DNA from: Agelaius tricolor | Lineage: Eukaryota > Chordata > Aves > Passeriformes > Icteridae | Reading direction: 5' to 3' | Length of the DNA: 64,000 bases | Assembly: GCA_023055355.1 (NCBI GenBank) | Contig: JALJCS010000001.1 | Location: 82,252,881-82,316,880, forward strand | Shown here: piece by piece, positions 32,001 through 44,585 of the stretch | Numbering within the stretch: the stretch's first letter is position 1 | Layout of the letters: each line of letters opens with the position of its first letter | Made by a program: the position numbers and the translations under genes | Notes under the pieces: generated by a model | What the model was told of the DNA's origin: nothing | The model's database searches: none | What the model saw: the letters and a program-made list of their open reading frames with translations, nothing else

Positions 32001-34719
32001 CCATAGGCCCCACTAAGACAAGGCAGGACTGTTGTATAAATTAACTGAAAAAGAGAGAGATCTTTTCTTGGCAAATAAAATAATGTATTAAACTTGAGAA
32101 GCCTTAGAAAAATGAGTTAAATCCTTTTTTGTATTTCATCTGAAATGAGTACTGGCTTCTATAGAGAATTTAGTGGGAGAAAATCAACTTGCAGGAGGCA
32201 TCAGAGGTGCAACTTCCCAGAGTCTGAGCTGCACCAGAGCAGCCCAAGGCACCTGCCAGCAGCAAAGGAGGTGCTGGAGGGACATCACCAAGTTTGAAAA
32301 GCCCCCCAGCCACACCAGCTCAGAGTATGGAGCCAGACAGATGACTAATAAGAAATAATCATCTTTCAGCAAATTAATATCAAACAGCAAGACCCACAGG
32401 TTCCTGATAATCTAGAAATGGAGGTTAGCTGTTCAAGCAAAGCTGAGTCTCTCAGTGTCTTGACTGCCAGTTCAGGGGGATCTAAACTGGGGCACAAACA
32501 GAAATGTGTGCAAATAACAAAAATGAAGAAAAGGGGCAGAAATCCTAGAACTGAGAGGATCTAGAAAACTAAATGCAGATCTACAATACCCATGGGATAT
32601 TTGATTTGTTAAACATCAATTCAGCTTTACTTATACAGGGAAAGCATTACGATTTTTCTCATTATGGACACAGTCATATCCAGGCAAAGACCCCATGTGC
32701 AAAATGGAAACACATTTCATAAGCCCTTTAGTTTGTGTTGGTATCATTATTTATATACCTTTCAAAAAGATACATTGGGTTATCCCTAAACATGCAATCT
32801 CTCAAATTTCTCCCGTTTCTTGTAATGATGATCATAATTTCTATGTTTGCAGTGTATTCCCGGGCTAGACAACAGCTTGTTATGGAAGGTCACAGAGCAG
32901 GGAAGATATTGTGGTGCTGCAGAGCAGCCTTACAGGATGCACTTAGTGTGCCCCAAAGGTCCTGCTCCACCCTACGACCCAAAGAGCCAAATTAAGTGCT
33001 GTCACATTAGATAGCCCAGCATAATCTAACACAGGGAAGCAAGAAACATTAGAAAGATTTGGTTAAGATGGCGCAACTTCTGTGGGTTGACAGCACTTTG
33101 GTTTCTTAGATGAAAAAAAAATTAATTGCAGTCATGAAGAAGGAAATTTGTACTCTAGTTTTGGTTATTGCATAACTCAGTTGCAGGAGCAAAATTGCTA
33201 CAATGGTGCAGCTCCATCATTTTACATGGACTGAGGATCTGTCCATTCAGTATAACTTAGAAATTTTCCAACCCCTTATTCAGCAGAATGCAGTCCGAGG
33301 TGACCTTTTGCACGAACCTCCAAAGGCCACAGAAACTGAATACTTCCAAGCTGACCATCTGACTTATCCTTGTGAAAAGTTACTCTGTATTAAAAGGTCA
33401 AAAGAAAAAGAAAAGAAAAGGCTCCTCAGCAGGGAGCTGCCCTTTGGGATGTTAGGTAATTTAAATTAACTGGCATCATGCTGAGTAGCTTACATTTCTA
33501 TATCTGTATGTGAGTGGGAACAGCTAAGGTTAAAGGGTCAGTCTCTTCTTCAGCAGGAAGACATCCCTTTGCTGCTCCTACTTCGGTGAGCACAATGCTG
33601 AACACCAGCAGTTTCTTTTGGGGTCTGTTCCTGCATTCTGCATGTCATGGCAGGGGAACTGAAAATGTTAATGTGACAACAAAAGTAAAAATAGATCTCT
33701 CTTTTCCCTGACTCTTACTTTCCAGGGTTTGTTGTCAAAGTTGCTCAGCATCCTCATACTTCTCCTCAGGATATAATGCCTAGGCCCTATAGGTAGGAGG
33801 ATATTTTGTAGGACAGCTAGTATTAGCTTCTGCAGCTACTTCAGTGGGGAAGTTTGTAGTAAATGGAAAGAACAGAAGCTGTTAGGAGCTTGCTTAAACA
33901 TATGAGCTCTAGCTATTAAACTAGAAAAACAAATTGCAAAAGTGAAATAAGCTATCTGCTAACAGCACAGGCAGAATTTAAATGGTCTTGTAGCCTTTCC
34001 TCACAGATCTAGGAGTCAGGGTCCCTGGCTCTGTATTCGGTTTTCTCTTTGACACTGAGTTTCTGCCCAGTATGAGTAAAATGGAAGAAACAATAACTTC
34101 AAGTGATTTTGCAAAATCCACCAGTTTATTTTTGGAAAGTACTTTGATGCTCATGTATAAAATCAGCATATTGCTTCAGAAGTGTAAGCAGCAGTTCCAG
34201 AGGTTTTGTTCTCATTCAGATGCAATGACAAGATTTCTTGCATATGCTTTAACCTTACCTCTCTTTTTTCCCATGGGATAGGAGAGGACAGAATTTGTAT
34301 GAGTTTTTGAGTTTTGGGGACTTGATTGTTTTTCATACATGAATGATGTGCCATGAATGATTTCACTAAGGACAACAACAGAAAAAACCTCTCTCACTTG
34401 GAAAGAAGGACAGGATGATATTCCAAAGCAAAATTGGTGAAGTTTGTGATGAATAAGCGAATTACGTATTCATTCACTGATTCATTGAAATTACCACTCA
34501 GAAACACAAAAATTATTAACACATTTTGTACAGAACATGGCTGCTAGCACAATTCATGAGTTAGCCACAGAATAGCTCAGTAGCCACCTTACATAGATTT
34601 AGTAATTTAAAAATTTTTCTTTAAAGATTTCTCAAATTATTATTTTTTACTGCACTTCTTGAGACCACACAATGCAGTATTGCAAATTAACATATCGTAC
34701 AGGTTTTTGAAATTATTTG
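32001..34719. other. unique AT-rich DNA, no gene recognised
   Basis: Several 60-90 codon frames occur without motifs. TTAAGATGGCGCAAC (33063-33077) carries a perfect YY1 core AAGATGGCG but has no CpG cluster around it, and its ATG opens only a short frame. An A-rich stretch at 33111-33120 is simple sequence. Confidence 0.5.
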
Positions 34720-34990
34720 GTTCCACCTGGTGTTTCACACCACATCAGAGGTATGCATTATCTCACTGTAACACGGTCCTGCCATGTCTCCTTGCATAAT
34801 TAACTTCCTGCATACTAACGAAATCAGTTAATGGATATATTACTGATAAGTTTATTAATAGAAGGCAGGCAAACTGATTCAGAGGCATTAGCATATCTCT
34901 AAGCAGAAGATTGCATTAGAGACTGAGGGCAGGACTGTTTATTTGTGTAATTGCCCTATCACCAAACTATTCACTAGTGCTGTTTTGTAA
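34720..34990. promoter_or_regulatory. enhancer-like block, homeodomain-rich
   Basis: TTGCATAATTAACTTCCTGC, AATCAGTTAATGG, ATTAGCATATCTC and TGTGTAATTGCCC follow each other with CpGs in AACACGG and TAACGAAATC. There are at least three TAAT cores in 200 bp, no simple repeats, and no open frame. It reads like a developmental conserved element; conservation was not measured. Confidence 0.4.
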
Positions 34991-35055
34991 CTCAAGGAAT
35001 CTTTACATTATTCTTGCAAAACTAGAGATGAAGGAGTGTACCACAGCCTTCAAAA

Positions 35056-35062
<7 letters not shown>

Positions 35063-35112
<50 letters not shown>

Positions 35113-35120
35113 GTATGTAT
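35063..35120. repeat. (AT)n microsatellite
   Basis: TATATTATATATATAT continues as pure AT for about 28 bases, then GTATATATATATATATGTAT. Total length is about 58 bp. It can form cruciforms and is likely length-variable. Confidence 0.95.
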
Positions 35121-36150
35121 TAGGATTCCAGCCAGTAACCAACTTCAAATGGTTTCTGGCATTCATTGTAAATGTGAGGTGAATCAGCCTCCAGGTTGCC
35201 CGTTTCTTTCTTTCAGTGATTAGATGAGTCTTGAGTGGCCAATTTACATGAGAAAAGAAGAAAAATTCTACCATGTGTAGGGGGAATTTCCTGCTAAAGG
35301 TTGTCTTCCTCACAGTGAAAGGTTTACCCGGTCCTAGGGAGAGGCATCCCTAGGCTGACTTCCACCAGCCCTGGAGCCTCACTGGAGAAGCCGAGTCAGC
35401 ACAGCTGCTGCTCAGCTGAGACACGCTGGACAAGCAGATGGCTTCACCAGCCTGATGCCTTTGTTAGGGGCTCTTGCTGGGTTTGCAAGATGCAGCCCCA
35501 CACTTCAGTCCTGTCCTCCCCTTACAGAGTAGATGGAACCTAAACTTGTGACTCACCAGATCTAAACAGAGACAGGTAGTGTGGGAATCTATTTTATCTT
35601 CCATTGACCATTGTCGATTTTGGTCTTGTCAGACCATAACTTCTTTCCAAATCAAACTGTAGCTATTGAATTGAAAACAGTCTATTTAACAAATTATGGA
35701 TGGGGATATCATTCCCATCAGGCTCTCCAACTGCTGGGAGACAGACCTGTCATTTTCTTGTGTGACAACCAGCAACCTTGACAGAGTTTCATGAATGTGT
35801 GTGGTGTCTTGGCCCAAAAAGCTGACTCATTAATTTTTCTGTAATGCTAGTCCAGTTTACTTGAGGATTAAGATGAAGTCTGAGATAAGCAACTTGGTTC
35901 AAGAGATGCCATCACAGACTAACTAGCCACAAGCTATTGCCAGATGATTACACTGAAGTTCCTATCTTGATTCGTAGAAAAAAAGAGTTAAAGTAAGCTC
36001 CTGAAGTGTTTATCTCAGGAATCTAGGAGAAAATGTGATAGCCAGACTGAGTTTAGGTATTGTTCTAACAGCCCATCCTAAACCATTAGCAGCTTACATT
36101 TACCTGATCATTACATCCTGTTAAAATGCAATTAATAATTAATCAAAATT
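35121..36150. other. unique DNA, no gene recognised; local GC-rich stretch
   Basis: About 35330-35525 is GC-richer than its surroundings (CCCGGTCCTAGGG, GAGAAGCCGAGTCAGC, GAGACACGCTGG) but has no open frame of note or recognised repeat. The rest is AT-rich and featureless. Confidence 0.5.
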
Positions 36151-36159
36151 CTAACACCT

Positions 36160-36242
36160 TTTCTATTTTGTTTTGTTTTGTTTTTGTTTGGGGCTTTTTG
36201 GGGTTTTTTGAGTTTTTGTGGTTTTTGGTTTTTTTTTTTAAT
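36160..36242. repeat. T/G-rich low-complexity tract
   Basis: TTTTGTTTTGTTTTGTTTTT, then GGGG/TTTT alternations and a T9-10 run. It inflates a Phe-rich 141-codon frame (36126-36551) that I take as an artefact. Confidence 0.75.
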
Positions 36243-37729
36243 TATGGGAGGACAACACCTCTACTAGAAGTTTATCCAAAGCCTAGCATGATGGTATGCC
36301 TAAGTTTCATCCATCCAGGTCTGTGTATTTTCTGTAATTGCCATGAATGCCGGGGTAGAAATGCAGAGCCCTTGCATTCACTATTTGGCCCGAAGCAGTG
36401 CACAAGGCAACCACTAACAGAGGGGTTTACTGTTCACCTCATCTTGCTGTCTCAACCACCTCCCCCTTGGGCTTTCACAGACAGATGGTTAATATGTATT
36501 AATTATTTTGTTATAAATCCCTCTTGCTTTTCTTGCAATTTTTCAACTTAGTCCAGAAAATGCTTTGAAGAGATGGTTGAAATTTCAATTAATGTCCACA
36601 CTGGAGAAAAATCTTCCATTTTTCTCTACCATCAGCTCTTAAAAGTTATCTAATTTATGCTGTTGTAAATAAAGCAAAGTCAATGAAAATTTCCTTCTCC
36701 AAAGCAAAAATGGTAGAAGAGAGCCTTCCATTACATTCTCTGCCTAGGAAATTGAATAATCTGTTCGAATAATCTGTGTCAACTGTGGAAAACCAACCAA
36801 GAAAAAGTACACATAATGATTAAAGATAATAGCTTCTTATCACTGATTCCAATTATAGACAATTTTTATGCATTAGTATGGGCACATGCAACGTTTCCAT
36901 TTACTGTGAATGAGTCCTGGAATACTAAAAGTAATATGTGCAAGTGAGGCACACATTACATAGCTACCTAAATTTACATATGTTTTTATACTCAACTAAT
37001 TAAAGATTCCCAATTCCAGGACATAATAATTTCTTTAACCTTTTTCTGTACTTTGTGATATTAGCTGTGATATTTGTTACATGGAGTAGAATTGCATGTA
37101 CTTTAAATATACCACTGGTCATGCAGCATAATAGTGGAATCAAATACTATCTAGAACAGCAGACAGATTGTCACATACACTGAATTTGAAGTAATTAAAT
37201 TTCCCAGTAGAGAATCAAGCCTTCTGATACATTTTTAACTGATTTTTCTTTTCAATTTTACCTGCAATAAACTTGATCCTTTCTGAACTTGACCGCATAC
37301 CTTAGTCTTGGGAAAATGGAATCACGGAACATATTTTGCATCTTTTCACTGCTCTTCTATACAGCTGTGCATACCAAGATAATCCTCAGTTCATGACAAG
37401 GTACAGCCATGAATAATATTCTTTGAGAGACAAAGATATGTGCTTGAATGTACATAGGACTACATCTATAACAGAAGAGACATAGAGACGTACTGCAAAG
37501 GCTTTGTAGTTAAGTGACCTGCATGTGGATTTAGGATATGATATGTTTGCTGAGAAAGCAAAGCCAAATGTGTGTATGAGTTAGAGCTGATTTACACCCC
37601 ACAAAAGATGGGGCACCACAATCTCATACAGAGAAGTGCTGACCATGACAATCTAAAATGTTTGGCTTGTCTTTACAGAAGGTGAGTCAAAGGGAAAAAC
37701 TAAACAGTAATGGAGTTATCTGAGGAGTT
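36243..37729. other. unique AT-rich DNA, no gene recognised
   Basis: No frame or repeat stands out. A GCTGATTTACACCCCAC phrase near 37587-37603 may be another relic of the TTACACC-type repeat. Confidence 0.5.
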
Positions 37730-38085
37730 GTGTCCTCAGTCAACAAGCTTCCTGCAAAGCTGCATCTGCTGGTGTTGGTCACCATGTTCGATGTGTGCTG
37801 CTGCAGTAACAACAATCAAAATTAAAAGTAGCTTGTTTGCCTGAAGCAGCAACCAAAGTAGCAATACAAGAGAAGACCTGACTTTTTTGAAAACAGTTGG
37901 GGCATTCTGTAATCCACCCACCTGCACGTTATAATGATCTGATAAGTGTGGGGAAGCACATCTGGATCTCACACCTCAGCAGCGCATTGCAAATTGAATT
38001 AGGTAAATGATAATTAGCTTAAGCAGATATTGTGGCTGGAGCCGAATGAGTGACTGACTGTATTCAGATGAAATAAAAGAAGCTC
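37730..38085. promoter_or_regulatory. possible conserved non-coding block
   Basis: GTAACAACAATCAAAATTAA (SOX- and homeodomain-like), GTTATAATGATCTGATAAG, CAGCGCATTGCAAATTGAAT and TAAATGATAATTAGC lie within 300 bp with several surviving CpGs. A 78- and a 79-codon minus-strand frame overlap the block without known motifs. Enhancer identity is inferred from motif texture only. Confidence 0.33.
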
Positions 38086-38949
38086 CACTCCCCTTTAAAT
38101 TTCTCCTAGTGGTACTTGTTTTGCTAATAAATGTGTAATGGAAATGTTGAGCCACTAGGAAAAAAAGGAAAGAGGGACTAAATGGAGAAAGTGAGGAGGA
38201 AGGAAAAGGAAACATAAATTTGGGAACCCTGAAGATTCAGATTTATGATTCACTTCATGAATGCCTCTTGTACCTGAGGATATAATACATTATTTCAGGA
38301 GTTAAATGAAGCTTAGAAATCCAGTGGATAGCTGAAAAAATCTTTTGCTGCAGATTTCACAAATACAAAACTAAATTCATACTACATCTATACTCATGAA
38401 ACCCAAAATAATGAGAATAGTTGCACAATTGCTAAGAGTAGCAGTATTTAAATTGAAATAATAATTATATTCCAGTTGTGTTACTGATTTTTCAAATAGG
38501 TTCTCCTGTTTAGGAAGAAACTCTTTATTACTATCTGCTATTTTCTTAGTAAGCATAGAAATTGAAGATCTACATATGATAATAATTTGGGAATGTATAG
38601 CTCACAGACACAAATATTTACAGTTATAAATTTAGTTTACCTGAGACAAAGATCCAGAAAGCTATGAAACATCTTCTTGCCCAACATCTGTGCTGAGCTA
38701 TGTTGTGGAGTGTCAGGAATACAGATGGATCAATTTGGGAACTTTATTGTACAGCCTCTGTAAGAAAGTAGGGCTCTACTGACATACGGCCTATGGCCTT
38801 CCAAAGCCATAGATTAGTCCTGAGTCTCAGGAGATTAATCCTTAGAAAGAAACTAGAATGTTTCTTTTTGGTTCCCATCAAGAGTGTTCCATTCTATAAT
38901 CTTTATCTACCATGGTAAATCCTTGTCTGATACTATTTTATCTGAGTAT
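38086..38949. other. unique AT-rich DNA, no gene recognised
   Basis: Only short frames, no repeat recognised. Confidence 0.55.
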
Positions 38950-39062
38950 CTCAAGTACATTGCAGAATTTAATTTCCACAGCAGCCTGTGAAGCAGGTAA
39001 GCATCACCTCTATTCTGTAGAGGCATGGAGATAAAACTGGGAGCAATTCTGGTTTCATCATG
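38950..39062 (-). mobile_element. MIR-type CORE-SINE relic (3' half)
   Basis: GAATTTAATTTCCACAGCAG, CCTGTGAAGCAGGTAAGC and TATTCTGTAGAGGCATGGAG follow the order of the antisense MIR text (TTTAATCCTCACAACAACCC, TGTGAGGTAGGTA, ATTTTACAGATGAGGAAACT). The same 3' text is shared by some L2-class relatives, so a related family is possible. It is ancient and strongly decayed, with no internal promoter left. Confidence 0.65.
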
Positions 39063-41629
39063 TCCCAATTTAGTGGCTTATTCTACTTATTTCATATGAG
39101 CTACCAAGTGCAGTGAGGTAAGAAACATTCTTATACAAACCATAGTTTATTCCCAGACTATACAGGATGAAGCAAATAATTTTTACATTATTTTCGTACA
39201 AAGAAATGCCCACATTCCAAAAATGTAGTACTTTGGAGAACTCTATTTTTCAGCCAGAACCTCAGCTAATGAAGGCTGGAGTTGATAAGTTTGGGGTTTG
39301 TTGAGCTGGTCTCTCCTGATCAAAGAGCATTTCAGTGGGAACCCCCAGCCAACTCCACTTGGCTGGAACTACTCTCTGTCAGGCTCACCAGCTCTGGCCC
39401 AGCCAGCACATCCTGGGTCGAAGCTGATTCCTTCCATCTTCCCATCTCAGCTAGAGGGAACCCCATTTCAAATCCTGTCATTTCACGTTTCTCTCCTGCT
39501 GATTATTTCACTGCCAAGGACCATTAATATGGTCCTTGATGGCACTAACATGTTTAGAAGTCAGAACAGATTTAGTTCAGATGGGTGTGAGATTATTAGG
39601 TTTATTATTAAAGCACTTTTAAAAAATCAAATTGCATACAATGTAATGTGATAAAATGAAATAATCTAGGTGATAACTGGGAAAAAAAATAAATAGGATA
39701 GTACACAAATTTCCCAAAGGATTTCATACATAAAAATTTAAGAGTGTGAAAAGGTACAAAGATCATTAATGATACCTGTAGTTTTATACAATTACTAAGT
39801 TAGTAGCTTTCAAATTTCTCCAATCTTGCTTAAGCAAGGCAAAGAAACTGTGCTCTCCTAAAGCACTGACATGATTTTATGGGACCTATTTAGAGGCAGA
39901 AGTATTTATCAATACTCTGAAGAACTCTAATCACAATTTGTCATCAAAGCAGAATAAAAATTCTGTACCTAATGCCTTGATTTACTCCTAGAAAAATTCT
40001 CATTTACTTCACTTGGCCAAGTAAGGGTAAAAAAACCATGAAATGGATGAACTAATTTACTTTGGGAAAAGTTATCTGTTTAAATGGTCATCTTAGGCAA
40101 GACACAATTAGAATTACATTGGTCTTTTCTCTTAATTTCCAGTCTCCCAGGAGTGTATTTATGAATCTCAAGAGGGACGCTTTTTGTCCTGTTAGCCTTA
40201 ATTGCATTTTGTTTAGCTCAATGTTTTAAACAAAAAAGCTCTTCCCAGCATGGCTGAATTTATGGATCTCAAGTTTCTGTGAAGATGAAAAGTTTTTGCT
40301 TTAAGTTGGCTCTTTATACATGTGAACTTTTTTGGATCAGCTACATCTTCACCTGCAAATGGAAATCTGACATTGCAACTAAAGGAAAAATTTATCATTC
40401 CAAAAGAAGTCGGAAAGGTTTTAAAGACTGAGAAATAGAAGCCAGGCTTAAATAACATTTTCTATCACTTTGATTGCATAATTCAGCCTAAGTATGATTG
40501 ATAAATTAACATAATAAAAAGCAGGACAACATCTGTTCTGCACTATGGGAATAGGAGGGAATTTAGACATTTGAGAAGTTGCTACGCAGATATTACATTC
40601 TACATGGGAACATATGAAGGGTGTTTACAGTAAAAATAAACTTCTGTTGCCTACTTGTATTCCTTTTTAAATGTACACAGCTGCCTTTCAATTTTAGCAC
40701 ACAGACACCATAACTTTTATTCTAGATTTAGTTTTGAAATCAGACTAAAATAAATGGATAGAGTAATTAGAAATGACCCATGTACATGTTTTTATTTGTT
40801 GAATACTTTCATGTATCCTGTTTAGTGAAATAGCTTTTGCATACTCTCACTGTACCTCCCTGATTAAAAATAAAGGCACCCTCATTGTAATTCAGATAAT
40901 ATATGTGAGAAATATGTCCCAGCCTGGCACCGGTTTTTAAAGCTTTCCAACCTTGTATTCATTGCAAGTTAGCTAACCACTTATTATTGCTACTAATATA
41001 ATTGCATGGTACATTGATTTATGTAGGGATTGCTTAATTCAAGATCAAAGCCAAACCTTTTTATTCATATCTTAAGAGATGAAGGATGTAATTGAATTCA
41101 TGTATGGGCTGTTAAGTAACTTGCATATTTACCTCATACCTAGAACCACTTCCTGAGCTGGTGTGCTGGCCCTTTAATCCAGCGAATGAGGTTCAAACAG
41201 TAACACCACTGAAAGGGAGCTATAAAGAGAGATAGATTGGGAATCCCTGCCTCCTGATTACCCAAGATAAGAAGGTATTTGGGAGTGGAAGAAAAGGTGG
41301 TGAGAGTTAAATTAGCTGTCTTTGAGATAAAAGTTAATTTCCTTAAGAGCTCAGTTAAGACACTGTCCTGTTTAAATGCTCACAGTAAAGGCAGCAGGCA
41401 ACTTTTACGTTCACTGGAGATAATATTTATGGTTCTGGTGGTTGCCTTTGCAGAGGGGATGGCAGGCAGTGGTATATACAAACACCTTAAGAGATAAACA
41501 TCTGCAGAAGAATGCAGGCCCCCTGTAAAGCATTGGGTACTGAAACAGAGAAAGAAATTGAATTATTATATGCAAAAACCTGCTTTCACTGTGAAGCTAA
41601 AAATATGCAGGATTTTCTTATGGAGCTCC
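39063..41629. other. unique AT-rich DNA, no gene recognised
   Basis: A 117-codon frame (39298-39651, plus) overlaps another 81-codon frame, with no domain in either. CCCTTTAATCCAGCGAATG near 41170 is CpG-bearing but isolated. No repeats are recognised. Confidence 0.55.
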
Positions 41630-41950
41630 AGAAATCATTATAGATGATCAGAGCGGTATCTCAGAGAAATGCCAATTACTGACTTCCCAGATTGCTCAGC
41701 ATAAGTGATCAAGTGCACGTTGCAGCTGATAGATCTGCACAAAAACATTTTGCACACATGCTGCAGAATTCAGACCCTGAATATTGAAACCTACTTGTAA
41801 ATAATTTGTTCTGATTTAAACAATGTGTTTGTCTTTGGAAGCAGCTGGTGTTTAACTGTTATACTGATTTTAATGTTGAGAAAGTAAACAATTTATGATT
41901 GATGTTAGCAGTAGTTCACTATGCAGCCTCATGCATGCTCAAAAGCCTTT
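41630..41950. promoter_or_regulatory. possible conserved non-coding block
   Basis: AGAGCGGTATCTCAG, GATTGCTCAGCATAAGTG (MAF-like TGCTCAGCA), GTGCACGTTGCAGCTGATAG (E-box CAGCTG), GAAAGTAAACAATTTATG (FOX GTAAACA) and CATGCATGCTC occur in about 300 bp without simple repeats. A 151-codon frame starts at its end (41899) but has no known motif. Confidence 0.35.
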
Positions 41951-42779
41951 CATATTATGATATAACTCCATATACAGTACAAGAAAAGAAAAGGCAAGGA
42001 GACTTGCAAGTATTTGTGTCAGATAGGATTTTTCTTTGGACATTACACTTTCTCCCTGGTCTGAAATGCCTTCTTACAGATGGGGCTGGCAGGAAGGCCA
42101 GGGTAGGATCCCAGGAACATTTGTGCACACTTGCTTTCATTTGGAAATGGCTTGAGCCTCAGGCAACCAAAGAGTGGAAACTGATTTCAAGCACTGTTGC
42201 ATCCTGTCTCTTCCCTTGCTTCCCGTCATCTCCAGCTACCCCAGAGTCTCAAAATTCTTGCCCATTCCACTTTTCTCCAGTCCTTCCATCAAGACCTGAC
42301 CAGATTCTGATTCTAGGAGCATCCTGGGGTGCAGCTGGCTGCCCCCTGCCCTGAGACTGGCTAGAGGTGCCTGGGGAGCTCTCATCATGGGCTAGGCCCT
42401 GGCTGAGGTGTTGGCTTCAATGCCTCTCTGTCCTTTGCTCATTGAATTAATTTGTGGGCTTTCTTACCTAGCTCAGAGGCAACTATATTGCTCAGAAAAC
42501 TATATTGCTCAGACCTATATCTAAAGCAATGTGCTCACAAGCTTACTTTCAAAGTCATGGAGACACTTGAAGAGCTTAATTTATAAGTAAAAGCATAAGA
42601 AAAGCCCTATAATTTTCTTTATATTTGATATAAAAAATATCCTGCCTAATCCAGGTTGAAACTCAGCATTTTCACATTCCATTTTAGTCTTGCTTGGGAT
42701 GCTGTTTGCCTTGCAAGCACCCTGGTGTAGCTCCATGGGCTTCTGCCTGAATAGAGACTTCGAGCTGTGCCTTGTCATG
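41951..42779. other. unique DNA, no gene recognised; longest non-repeat ORF of the window
   Basis: The plus-strand frame 41899-42354 (151 codons) runs through a GC-richer stretch. Its product has no signal peptide, repeat or domain that I recognise, and no splice sites bound it. AACTATATTGCTCAG is directly repeated at about 42482-42513. I regard the frame as chance. Confidence 0.5.
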
Positions 42780-42870
42780 TTTTAGAACATAATTTTTTCG
42801 ATCATCTAATTAAGCAAACTGGTTCATTATAAGGAGCGCTAAGGTGTTGATTCAATTCCTGCCTCTGATT
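42780..42870. promoter_or_regulatory. possible short conserved non-coding block
   Basis: TTTTTTCGATCATCTAATTA and GGAGCGCTAAGGTGTTGATTC keep two CpGs beside a TAATTA homeodomain core and GGTGTTGA. Short and isolated; low certainty. Confidence 0.27.
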
Positions 42871-43562
42871 TTTTTTTTTTCAAGGTTGTTTACCTGTGAA
42901 GCCATGTGTAACTAAAGAAAATCCCCACAGCAAGTGGTAGAAGATTGAGAGAGAAGAGGCCTCACTATTGCATTTCTTTAAGCTTTAGTCCAAAATCTCC
43001 AAGCCCCCAAGGTTTAATTATCGTGTGCAGTCTAGTGTTGAATAGGAAAAAGGGACTGTAGCACGAAGGAAAGATTTTCACACTGATACTCACAAAAGAA
43101 CAGGAGCATTAAATGAAAAAAAAAAATGTTCTAAGGTTCTCAGTGCATTTGAAGTGAATAAAAGGGAAATAACTGTCAGAGACCAAGCAAATTATGAGTG
43201 GAATTATAAATAGTGAGTGTTTATACATCTCTGCAACAAGAAATGCATCTTTTGGCTTACTGCAGCAGAATAAATACACCAGAAGAGTACAAGTTAGAGC
43301 TTTTCACATTTTCTTAGGCCTTTATCTTATTTCAAATTAGGTTACTGGCTTAAAAGAACTCAAAAGGTGAAAAAGACCTCACAGTATTATTCACTTTAGC
43401 ACATATGTGACCTGAAGAGGATTAAAGGTTTGTTCAATCTCTATTCATAGTATTCTTACAGAATTTTCAAAGGACCTTTTAAACAAAGGTTGCCAAACAA
43501 AGCACTTCTTTTGTTGCTACTTAGCTGAGGCCTATTGTCAATTAATAAGCAGGTTTTCACTT
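42871..43562. other. unique AT-rich DNA, no gene recognised
   Basis: No notable frame. A10 and T11 runs are at about 43118 and 42870. CCAAGGTTTAATTATCGTG near 43009 is homeodomain-like. Confidence 0.5.
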
Positions 43563-43597
43563 CAGTGTAATTGGGGCTTTCAATTCCAATTACACTG
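43563..43597. other. perfect 12-bp stem hairpin
   Basis: CAGTGTAATTGG (43563-43574) and CCAATTACACTG (43586-43597) are exact reverse complements around an 11-nt loop (43575-43585). Each arm carries a TAATTG homeodomain core, so the DNA could bind a dimer or form a cruciform. As RNA it would be a stable small hairpin on either strand, but the arms are too short alone for a microRNA precursor. Confidence 0.55.
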
Positions 43598-44395
43598 CAT
43601 ACATATAGAAAATGTGAATGCAATATTAATAGCAACATAAATTTGTACATATGTGTGTGTGTATACATAGATACATATGTACACATCCTCCACAAACTTG
43701 TCTCCATGTAACACCACACAATACCCTGTTACAGCAGGTGCTATGTTCCACCACAGACTTGGCTGCATTTTAATTGTGCTTTTAATCTGTATCTCTACAA
43801 AATGCTTTGATGTTTTCAAATTTGATATTACAAATAGCCTGCATAGATAATAATTATAGTTAAAGCAGGAGTAGGTACTACTATGGTTACATTTATTCCA
43901 GATACCAATATAATTTTGATATTTTTAATTAATTTTATTTTCTAGACTGAAATTTTGTTGCAGTTTGAGTTTTTGGAAAAGTTTGAATAAAGAATTTTCC
44001 ACTCCACTTTGGTGAATTGAAAATGAATATTTATTGTCTTTCCAACCTTTTCTTGAATGAGCACATCTTGAACTGCAGTAGTTCATAATAAATACCATTT
44101 ACCACGATAAAACAGTCATCTTTTAGGGCAGGAAGGAAATTTCATTTTGAGATAATCACATTATGAGATTTTGAAAAATTTCTCATTGTATTTATGCATT
44201 GCAATCGCACCACACACCTGCAATTCAACATCCATCTACGTATTTTATTCACTCACATGTATGCATGTCTATATATACAAAGAATGCATACATATATATA
44301 TCTGCATGTACATTATTGTATGTGGAGATTAATACATGGTGAGATAGATGTGGGTATATAGATAGATACATTCACAAGGATTCTTGTGGGATTTT
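43598..44395. other. AT-rich DNA with degenerate TG/TA repeats, no gene
   Basis: ACATATGTGTGTGTGTATAC (43646-43665) and similar text around 44270-44370 (ATACATATATATATCTGC, GATAGATACA) are simple repeats. No coding frame is supported. Confidence 0.6.
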
Positions 44396-44585
44396 GACCC
44401 CCTTAAACAGAAGTGATTCATTATTGGAGGAAATACACGTGACACAAAAGGATTATATCCTCATTTGCATAATTAATCTAAGCGAAGCATTTAGTGGAAG
44501 CAGAATAAACTGACAGCTGATGAAAGCAAAAGTGCCATGTGCAAACGTGTGAGAGTGACCCAAGCTCCAACCTCAGCCAGAAAGG
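44396..44585. promoter_or_regulatory. strong enhancer-like block: POU octamer joined to homeodomain site
   Basis: ATTTGCAT (44463-44470) is directly joined to AATTAAT, giving a composite POU/homeodomain site. Nearby are AAATACACGTGACAC (E-box CACGTG), AAAGGATTATATCC (OTX-like GGATTA), CTAAGCGAAGC and CTGACAGCTGATG (MEIS TGACAG next to E-box CAGCTG). There are no low-complexity runs and no long frame. This combination is typical of brain and eye enhancers in vertebrates; the function is inferred. Confidence 0.42.

Noticed and set aside
33063..33077. Second YY1-type AAGATGGCG as a promoter
   Set aside because: There is no CpG cluster and only a very short frame follows; a single 9-base match is expected occasionally by chance.
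36126..36551. 141-codon Phe-rich plus-strand frame
   Set aside because: Its N-terminal part is a translation of the T/G low-complexity tract at 36160-36242.
41899..42354. 151-codon plus-strand open frame
   Set aside because: No recognisable domain, no splice sites at its borders, and no partner exon; its length is within what chance gives in locally GC-richer avian DNA.
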